This document shows positions 55,706-64,000 of a stretch of 64,000 nucleotides of DNA, piece by piece. Position numbers and translations under genes: made by a program. The stretch spans positions 1,426,001 to 1,490,000 of the forward strand of contig NC_046678.1 of NCBI RefSeq assembly GCF_003369915.1. Reading direction: 5' to 3'. Within the stretch, counting starts at the first letter, position 1. Every line of letters begins with the position of its first letter. Source of the stretch: Drosophila miranda (taxonomy: Eukaryota; Arthropoda; Insecta; Diptera; Drosophilidae). The notes beneath the pieces were generated by a model. The model was given only the letters and a program-made list of their open reading frames with translations, was not told where the DNA came from and searched no databases.

Positions 55706-57319
55706 CACTACTGGCCAAAATAATAAGTACACGCTTATGAGCTTTCTTTCACGTCCTATAAAAATTTTCTTATAAACATAATTAAAAAATCAAATTTACT
55801 TTTAGTTTTCTAACCTACAATAGACTAGAAAAATGTTTATCATAAGCATTTTTCATTTCAAATATATATATTATGACCGATTAAACCTTAAAAACATAAA
55901 CAAGGGCTGGCCAAAATAATAAGTACAGAAATTCTCCAAAGCGAAAAGCTAAAAGCGTATCAAAATTTTTCCATTTTTTTCTTATAATTTATAATCTGTT
56001 ACTAGTATCCTATATAGCAACACTTATTTTGGATGACTTCGGGCCATTCTTCTTGGCATACTAGCAATAAGTTTGCGGAAAGTCTCCACTGGAATCTCAC
56101 ACCACGTTTTTTGCACAAATTCTCCACAATTTTTTTTTGATTCGAAAAGCATTTTTACCAATTCGACGTTTTAAGTCACCCCAAAAGGTTTTCAAATGGG
56201 TTTAAGTCAAGAGACTGACTTAGCCAAGCCATAACGTTTACATTTTTTCCCGTAAACCAAGCCTTTATAACCTTTGAGGTGTGCTTTGGGTCATTTCCGG
56301 TAGAAAGACCCATCTCAAGGGCATGTTTCCCTCAGCATAAGGTTGGATAATGTCTGTCAATATGTTTTTATACCCGAATCGGATCACATGATAGGTTATG
56401 CAATGTATCGGCTCAACGCCATGCCAAGAAAAATAGCCCTAGATACCTATACATCGGCCTCCGTTCTTAACCATTTTCTTTGTGTACCGGAAGTCGAATT
56501 CTTTGCCTTTGGGTCGATGTATACATCTTCTGGAGTCATTATCAAAAAGAATTATTTTTGTTTCGTCTCTCAATAATATATTATTCCACTTTTAAGACCC
56601 ATCTGACCCAGACCATGCCAAATGATTTTCAACGACTTTTTGCCTCATCTTCAAATTTTTTACTCAGAGTAAGGGAACTTTTCGACTATACGTCCTGTTA
56701 GGTCTGTATATTGAAGTCTCCGACGAACCATCAGACCTGATTTTTCTTTGCCAATTTGAGCGTACATATATGGGCTTGGAAGATATGAACTGATCCTTTT
56801 TTGCAAGACTGATGATGCGGGTGTCCGTTGTTTGTAAAGATTTCTTCTTCCATCCTCGATTTTCAATAAGCACTTTAGATATTAAAGCATTCTGAATAAA
56901 AAATACCGAACGTCCAGGATTTTTCGCAATTTCCCGGAGAATTTTCCTTTCTTTTTGACGACTTATGGAAACTTCTTTTCTTCAGCAGTACGGCCTATCT
57001 AAAGAATTTTTTTTAACTCTCATGTACTTAAATATGAAAGAACTCAATAAAAACCAACAATCCTAGACCAAATCCTTTAAAATTTATAAATAACACCAGT
57101 GTACTTATTATTTTGGCCAGACCAAAAATGCTCATCCAACAAAAATTTAAGCATAGAATTTTATAAAGGTGATTCCCCACTTTAATTTTTGATTTAAATA
57201 TTTGGCAAGACTGTAACCATTCCATATATAAACAATTGGCATCCATACATTTATAAGAATTCAAGCTATACCATAACAAACTAGCACGACACCGATATAC
57301 TTATTTTTGGCCAGTAGTG
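55706..57319 (-). mobile_element. Degenerate Tc1-like transposon with IR/DR ends
   Basis: A 1614-bp element flanked by TA (55,704-55,705; 57,320-57,321). Ends read CACTACTGGCCAAAATAATA and, inverted, CACTACTGGCCAAAAATAAG. Inner copies of ctggccaaaataataagta lie at 55,911-55,929 and, inverted, at about 57,101-57,119. On the - strand the transposase is readable in pieces: a helix-turn-helix region (56,873-56,660, ENRGWKKKSLQTTDTRI), DPKHTSKVIKAWF (about 56,285) and AWLSQSLDLNPFENL (about 56,220). Stops and shifts make it inactive. Confidence 0.8.
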
Positions 57320-58070
57320 TATGAACTTCATGAAAATGCATGGCACATTACAGCGACTGCTATAGGAGATTATGTGTGCACATCACATCCTGTGACAAGA
57401 TCCAGTTTGCTTAGGGTTTTGAACATACCGAAATATCATGCATTGAAATCATAGCGATCGGAAGCGGGTAAAACGACAACAAATTGTCACCATCGGATCT
57501 TTATTATTAATCCGAGAATGAGGAAAACAAGCTGCCAGATGTTGCTGACCTCTATATAGAACACGACCCCTCTCTCCACCCACCTCTCGCTCGCTCCCGC
57601 TGGTGATCGTACTCGTTCACACTCTCATTCCCACACCTTGAATGCAAACTACATGCGTATTTCGCCTCTTTTTACTTAATATGTAGATATTTAAACGAAA
57701 ATAAATTGAGTACCGGGTGTCTGAAGAACAACTACTTAGAGTATATGTATGTAACTTTCAAATCTTTTTAATAAAACGAATTTTTTTTTAATTGCTCGTG
57801 AAAACAATTTTTGGGTGCTGGGTGCAGATGGTATTTGCATACCACATAGATATTTTTAAGGTACTGAAGTTACCAAAGTTCTAGCACGAACTATTTCGGA
57901 CAGTCTCATACTCGTATTTTATTTTGTGTAAAGATAGTGAATGACAAAATGACAACTATCTAGAACGAATTGGAACGATCCGGCTTCGTCTGTTGTGCGA
58001 TAGCAGAGATATGGTTTTCGTTTAAGATAATGAAGAAGTGTCTCACAATCAGCTGTCTTCCACAATCTAA

Positions 58071-58078
58071 TGACGTCA
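58071..58078. promoter_or_regulatory. Perfect CRE palindrome TGACGTCA
   Basis: A full cAMP-response-element palindrome lies 3.9 kb upstream of the PMCA start codon. It is a motif match only. Confidence 0.35.
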
Positions 58079-58887
58079 AACAATACCGGTACTAACTAAT
58101 TCCGAACGGTAAATACCAGACGAATCAGTGATGAGGTATCTGTATCCAAAAATAGAATTACGTCCTTATGCATATACTAGTTTGTGTATGTATGTATATA
58201 AATTAAAGGTAAATAAGTATGTATACTTGTCATTGCTTGTTCAAGCTAAGGCGGAATAAAATTCTTGCAAACGCATGCACGTTTGTACGTATGTACATAA
58301 TAAATATGTATATCTAAGAACTCTACAGCAGTAAGAAAGGTCAGCTTCGGCCCGGACCGATGATTTATGTAGATATGTACGATTTCAGGTGTAAGTGACA
58401 TATGGCAAACAGATGGCCATTCCGATCTTTTCTTAAATGGAAATTTATTAAAAGAAATATTCCTAAACCTTTTCTCAAATGTACTTCACGGTTGCAAATA
58501 TTTTCTTTTCAGCGTTGCATGGTTTCGTAAGGGAATAAAGATATACACATGTATGCGCATATTTGTGAAATGTACATACATATGTATGTATGTACCGTTT
58601 ATCCGTCTTATATATTATAAATGTATGAATATATACTTAAGCGCGTACACACACAAATTATTATGTACATAGAAAAGAGTACCACGCCTTGTAACAAAAA
58701 TATACATATGATGTAGAGTCCCGTAATATTGAATGCGTTTTCTTTTGAATTGTGTTTTCTAATCACATGCACATACCAACACACTTAATAAGTTTTCAAT
58801 TTTGTACAAATTTTTGCACTGAAAAGTGGCGGCAACGCAAAGGACAACACAACCCAGCGATATGTCATCGACACCTCAGACAGAAAC

Positions 58888-58910
58888 TTACGTCATACGT
58901 CATGACGTAC
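58888..58910. promoter_or_regulatory. Cluster of three CRE half-sites
   Basis: The sequence TTACGTCAT followed by the 14-bp palindrome TACGTCATGACGTA (58,896-58,909) gives three ACGTCA half-sites within 22 bases, in a locally GC-richer stretch (58,815-58,965). This is compatible with CREB/ATF binding. Confidence 0.4.
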
Positions 58911-59340
58911 ATGTAAGCGTACCCTGCGTATTTGCAGTGGTATTGGCCACATTGGCATTGGAATAGATATATATATGTATGCATGAATAGATATCCATAC
59001 ATACATATGTACATATGACAAGCCTTTAAACAGATTACCCTTATACACTCGAATATATTGATTCTGATACTAAAAACGTAGCTTCAATTTTATAAATGGA
59101 CTAGTTGGTTGTATGCGTGGGCGTGGACAAGGGGAGCCACTTGTTTATACGAATATAGATGATATCATATCACATCACATCAAGTTCCGTTCCTGACCGC
59201 ATTAAACATCTAAACTCCTTGACACATCACGTTTGTAAATTTTTATGTTTTTTAATTATTAACATACACAATAAGATGGGTTTTTTATGTTACACGCCTA
59301 AGTAAAAACGCCGCGAAACGGAGTAACTATTTAAATTATA

Positions 59341-61040
59341 GGAGTCGAGTTGCTATTTTCTTTTTTTAGATTGAGCAGGCCGACCGTCAGAAATATACCG
59401 AAACATACCGTCTCATATTAAAAATATACCGTAAATATACTGACGAATTCAAGTTCTATTTTACATATTCCTCGTTTTTGATCTTCCGTGGAATATTACT
59501 AGCTAAATAGAACTTTCAGCCATGCTCACATAAGTTTATCCGATTAGTGAATCTATTTTCTAATTGTCTGATTTATTTTAAACACTTGCTTTTATTGCAT
59601 TTTGCGTAAAAAAAGGTTTAAACGAAATTGGTCAAACAAAAAAAAAAACGAAAGAGGATAGTCGTTCCAATTGCGCAATTTAGAGATTCCGTTGAATAAT
59701 TCTGTCTAACTAAAACCTTTAGTTTTGCCCACGTAATTTTAGGCCATTGATGAATCAATTTTCTACTTAACTGGCTAATTGTTAGTCCTTGCTTTTGATG
59801 TATTTAGGCTAAAATAAGGTTTAAACAATATAGTTCAACAGAAAAAACAGTCGCTTGTACACCCTATTTCGTAAATTTCATATGAAGATAATACGTAATT
59901 TATAAAGACCTGTTCTCAAATTGATATGTTTTAGACATATTCATGCACATATATTATTAGTATCTTGGATATATTTATCTCGATCCTGATACCTACGGAG
60001 CCTGGGATGACAAACATTTTCTCAATTCTATATTCTATTCTATTTCCCTAGGGTATGAAAATTAGTGTTGCCGGGAATCATTGTTGTCAACCGGTTATTC
60101 ACCAATAAATACTCGTTTTTGATCTTCCGTCAAATATTCCCAGCTATATAGAACATTTAGCAATGCCCACATAATTTTATACGATTGATGAATCAATTTT
60201 CTACTTGATTGGCTTATTCTAAATATTCGCTTGTATTGGATTTCTATATAACGTTTAAAATGAAATTGAATAGGTTGATGAAATTGTTCGGTTTCAATTT
60301 TGACCTAAAAAAATACCGAAACATATTAAAAATACCGTAAACGGTCACCCTGGAGTCGAGTTGCTAATTTCTTTTTTCAGATTGAGCAGGCCCCATTTTA
60401 CGATAAAACATGCGTCAATAATTTCAAAATATACCGTAAATATACTGACGAACTATTTTTATTCAAGTTCTATTATATTCCTCGCTTCTGATATTCGACT
60501 ATCATCTCAGAACTCATAATTTTATCCGATCGATAAATCAATTTCCTACAAGACTGGTTAATTTTAAGTTCTCATCTTTATTGGATTGTTTATAACATAA
60601 GGAGACATGGTGTTTAAACTGGCAGCATCTTACGTTACCCTCAGAAACATACCGAAATATACCTTCTCATTTTCAAAATATACCGAAAAATACTGATGGA
60701 GAAAACTTAGCCCAATTAACCCGCCTCTATTTAAACAAGTGAAAATCTTTAGTTAAAACGCGGAAAATATTACTGTTTTTAAACCACGATATTTTTCACC
60801 TGAACTGCGATAAAATTCTTCAAGCTTAATAATATTTGTGCTTGTATATAAATACCCGACTATGGGTTATGCGGCTCCTTCTCTGATCGGAATTTTGATA
60901 TTCTGTTTGATATTACTAGCTAGATAGGACACTCAGCACTGAACACATCATTTTATTCGATAAATTGATCAATTTTCTACAAGATTTGATATTAAAGGCT
61001 TCGTTTTATTGGGTTGTGTCTAAAATAAATAAAACGTAGG
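59341..61040 (+). repeat. Diverged repeat array (CGGTATATTT / tcttccg...aatcaatttt units)
   Basis: The array has at least five diverged units. Blocks of repeated TATACCG (reverse CGGTATA) occur at 59,388-59,450, 60,300-60,350, 60,410-60,470 and 60,640-60,695. A companion segment of the form cgtttttgatcttccg...tagctaaatagaac...tccgatt-atgaatcaattttctac...tattgga occurs at about 59,475-59,610, 59,735-59,830, 60,110-60,260, 60,480-60,600 and 60,890-61,030. In addition 59,341-59,400 (gtcgagttgctattttc...agattgagcaggcc) recurs at 60,354-60,400, so a ~1-kb piece is duplicated. Related single copies are at 24.1-24.9 kb and 63,930-64,000. Confidence 0.7.
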
Positions 61041-61734
61041 GAACAGATACCGAATCAAACCGAAGAAGATAACCAATCTCTAGAGCTGCGCGCCAAAATA
61101 TTTACGTACATTTTTTAAAAGGAGAATAGAGCACCAATTAATAAATTAATATTTAATATATATACCAGTCTGAAAAAAAACCGAAGACGAATATGCTCTT
61201 CCATGCGAATATGAAAGACTGCAGTACTTTGTTAATCGACACCGCTATTTGTAGAAGCTTTGAACAGACTCTGACAGCTGCTAGTCTAGGTTATCATTAT
61301 CTTATCTCAGTTATTCTGCACTGCACTGCGGCGTTGCGATAAAGTAGCGTAGCACAAACATTTTCATACACTTCCAGATAGTTTATCTTGCACATGTAAA
61401 TAAAGATTCTTACCAGATCAGTACGTATAATATTATTATTATTTCCATATCATGAAACTTATATATATCTAGCTAATGTGCCCATTAAGCTGACGCCCGG
61501 TTTTTGATGACTTACAGTGTGGTACTTTTTATTTTTAAGCCGGTGGTGGTTTGTTTTATAATTTAAGTCTCTTAAAATGGCTTTGGTCCTCCGAATAAGG
61601 CGGAGAGAAACTGATTTTGCGGAAGAACGTTGAGAACTATAAGGCTAATGGTTTTGTCACATCCTGACCCCTTTCTTTAATACTTTTAACATATTTTGTT
61701 TCTTTAAAAATAATCACAAACTTCAGCAGCTCTG
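61041..61734. other. Noncoding DNA
   Basis: Mixed sequence. An AATAAA followed by gattcttacc at 61,400-61,420 after a GC-richer stretch could be the end of a solo LTR or an old 3' end, but no matching partner is visible. Confidence 0.35.
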
Positions 61735-63300
61735 TTTGGACGGACGAGGAAACGCGGGTTGGGATGTCAACCCAAACGTCGGTGGAAAGCGTGACTGCTA
61801 CCACCGGCGGGCACGGGGAGGAGCAATCTGCGTGTCGCCATCGGTCATATCTCGGACTTGGCGAGAGCAGGCCAGGTTAGTTGTAAAGATACTGCCCCAA
61901 CAAAAACTTAATCGGCACTCCGCAATATAGCCTTTTCTGTTCGCCGGAACCAGGCACCATCTCCCTGCGTAGGGAAAAGCTGATTGTTCTAGGGAGGAGA
62001 TGTAGGCAAAAGCACAGTATAAGGCAGTTCTCAAGTTACTGAGCCGGCTCCAAGGCAAGTCGGTTATCTCGCACGAAGAGAAATCTTTGCTTGTCTTGGC
62101 TGAGCAACGGGTAGAAGAGGGCCGCAAACACCACGCGCAGCTGACCCAGAAGAAGGCGGCAAATGGTGGATTCGCCAACAAGGTGGAGAGTGCTGTCAAA
62201 AACACTCCAGCGAGCAAGCGGCAACGCGGGCCCAAGGTAGCCACCCTCCAGCCGAAGGCGAGTAAGCCTAGCCAGAAGGCCATGAGCGAGGTGTCCAAGA
62301 GACACTTCATTGTGGACTTGATTGATCGCAGCGTCGAGAGTGGGAAGATGATGGCGGTGCAGTGGAAGCTACTCCACGCGCAGCCTGTTGAACACTTCTC
62401 GCGAATGCTAAGTTTTACATTAAGCTAGCTTACACTTGAAATATATACGAAAATATCGGAATTGTAGAAATTGTAGTTGTTCCACACCCTGAAGTCTTTT
62501 CTTTCCCCCTACTAATACGGGCATAGTTCAATGTGCCCGAAGACTAGAAAAAGGGAAGGGACCAAACTGAGCACCTCAACATATATACGGACGGCTCCAA
62601 GATGGACGGAGGAATTGGAGCGGGCCCAGGCGCAAGTTTGTGCCATCAGGAAAGCAACAGAGGTCGCTCTGCTTGAAGAACGAGCACACGATGCGGTCAA
62701 CCTATTCATCGACAGTCAAGCGGCGATAAGATCCATGCAGTCGTCCTCGGTCAGTTTCAGAAGTGTCTTGGCGAGCAGGGAGGCTCTAGACACCCTAAGC
62801 ACGACAAAGTCGGTGCGGATATATTGAATTCCCAGCCACCAAGGTATCGAGGGAAATGAGGCGGCAGATGCTCTGACTTAGGAAGGCGTCGGGCTGGCGA
62901 ATTAGAGTACCGAGAATGTGCCTGTCTCCCTTAGAGCGCCACAAAGCGACTTAGAGAGGCAGGTCAGATAATAAACCGAAAGCAGGTGGAGGTACTCCTG
63001 CAGAATAACGAAAACCATGTGCAAAGAACGCACTGCAGGCTGTTAGTGCGAATACTCCCAGGTCCCTGTTTAGCTGCGGCGCACGCTGCAAAGGAAATGT
63101 GATGAACCTGTCCGGCCCTCTTAGGGGCAAGGAGAAAATAGCTGGGCGCCCCGCTGCTAGCATAACTGGAAGATGGCTCCAAGATGGCCACAGCAACTAC
63201 TGGCCAATACCAAAAACACCGCGAGTCTCAAGGACTTATAGATCCCATAGGCACTCCCGCGACGGTTCATAGCCCTATCCGAATAACTAAGGGTCTAACC
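61735..63300 (+). mobile_element. LOA-like non-LTR retrotransposon copy 2, internally deleted
   Basis: ORF1 sequence runs to about 62,428 (62,087-62,428 open: ANGGFANKVESAVKNTPA; KRHFIVDLIDRSVESGKM). From about 62,550 the sequence is RNase H: IYTDGSKMDGGIGAGP, then a second frame with AIRKATEVALLEE, LFIDSQAAIRS and, further on, WIPSHQGIEGNEAADAL. These show the four acidic/His catalytic positions of RNase HI. A C-terminal part related to 15,650-16,000 ends near 63,290. Endonuclease and RT are missing between about 62,440 and 62,540. It is dead, but it shows which domains the cluster's LOA-like family carried. Confidence 0.7.
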
Positions 63301-63929
63301 TATATATATTTTTATCAAAACAACTAGCATTTTTATTTATTTATTATAACGAATTCCAGATCAATGCGATTATAATAGGGAGGCTTAGCGATACGGGACT
63401 TGATCGATTTAAGACGGTGTCGATTGAAGACGCGGTGGGGTCGGTTCAAGACTTTGTCGGACTGAAGATTGAAGAAGTGATTTATAGATCAAGACTAAAA
63501 TCAAAGGCAGGCGGCTAAATTGCCCGTGCCCTAATGCAAGCAAGAGCGCGACAGATTGACAGGGCGATAGATAAGACGAAAGAAAAAAAGACGCGATAGA
63601 AAGGCTGGATATTCTGCTGCCTTGAGGAAGCACATGTTATGTACGTATAGGGTGGTACAGTGGGTACAGTAAAAAAAACGAACCATGATAGGGATTTACA
63701 TTATTGCTGCACCACTGGCTGCCATTTATAAATTATTGGGAATATTGGTCTGAGTAACATCGTCCTTTTAAAAAATTTTTAAATCTCTCTATCGGACTAA
63801 AATCAGCTGAGAATATGTTGTTTATCGAACAATGCAAAATGTAGCAGGTTACAATGGTTGTACAACGTCTACACTGCTCGGCATTTTTTACATCGCAGAG
63901 TAAAAAGGCGTACTTCAAATTCGCCCTGC
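63301..63929. other. Noncoding DNA, unassigned
   Basis: A purine-rich stretch (63,390-63,620) and AT-rich flanks with no recognised gene or element. Confidence 0.35.
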
Positions 63930-64000
63930 TTGTAGGAAATTGATTCATCAATCGGATAAAGTTCAGGGTTGAGGTTGCTAGCTAGCTAGTAATATTCAAC
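63930..64000 (-). repeat. Dispersed AT-rich repeat, partial copy at window edge
   Basis: The gaaattgattcatcaatcgg segment and the following gctagctagtaatattcaac match 24,338-24,415 and, inverted, the 59.3-61.0 kb array. It runs off the window end. Confidence 0.55.

Larger units (their letters stand above)
57322..59340. other. Noncoding DNA upstream of PMCA, promoter candidate region
   Basis: No gene is seen. A GC-richer pyrimidine-rich segment (57,545-57,625, with ctctcgctcgctcccgctgg) stands out from AT-rich surroundings and could be a PMCA promoter or 5' exon on the - strand. CRE-type motifs follow further upstream. Confidence 0.35.

Noticed and set aside
61300..61440. Possible solo LTR end with AATAAA
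   Set aside because: No matching second LTR, TG...CA ends or target duplication could be identified.

Overview
The window is eukaryotic nuclear DNA from a Drosophila species. It is AT-rich and has many short GT-AG introns. It carries single-copy orthologues of Rad23, a ZIP-family zinc transporter (Zip102B type), an RNF11-like RING-H2 protein (CG32850 type) and the plasma-membrane Ca2+ ATPase PMCA. In D. melanogaster, as I recall, all four lie on chromosome 4 (the dot chromosome, Muller F), and the dense, nested, decayed transposons fit that chromosome. The exact species cannot be read from the sequence. The transposon families are not those typical of the D. melanogaster reference, so another species is likely.

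Layout. 1-945 is AT-rich with no gene. About 946-16,080 is one nested transposon cluster. A LOA-like non-LTR element (+ strand) survives as three ordered pieces (946-1396, 3785-4450, 15,250-16,080). Its first gap holds a 5'-truncated CR1-like element and a DINE-1/Helitron-type element. Its second gap holds a jockey-like element (- strand). That jockey copy is split by a second CR1-like element (- strand), which is itself split by an R1-clade element (+ strand, 5764-9264) with a clear 13-bp target duplication. 17,736-20,270 is Rad23 (five coding exons), with a long-inverted-repeat Tc1 derivative in intron 1. 21,216-22,310 is the zinc transporter (three exons), convergent with Rad23. A possible small unrecognised gene starts divergently at 22,595. 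23.7-26.4 kb holds mariner and Tc1 remnants and an AT-rich dispersed repeat. 26,606-27,124 is the RNF11-like gene, followed by a tandem duplication and a Helitron Rep fragment.

32,425-54,187 is PMCA on the - strand: 14 common coding exons (exactly 1100 codons), then alternative 3' exons that give different C termini. One of these ends in a PDZ-binding ETAV motif. The large 3' intron carries a complete DINE-1-like element and a nearly intact Bari-like transposon. Upstream of PMCA (54.2-64 kb) are two more Tc1-like remnants, a DINE-1-like fragment, AMP-response-type (CRE) motifs, a diverged repeat array at 59.3-61.0 kb, and a second, internally deleted LOA-like copy at 61.7-63.3 kb.

The four host genes are not an operon or pathway. 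Rad23 shuttles ubiquitinated cargo and supports DNA repair, the RING protein is a probable E3 ligase, the ZIP protein moves zinc, and PMCA extrudes Ca2+. I did not find a clearly new biological system. The points most worth checking are an apparent GA (not GT) donor after the first PMCA coding exon, the Rad23 intron hairpin, the multi-level nesting, and one frameshift shared by two CR1-like copies.
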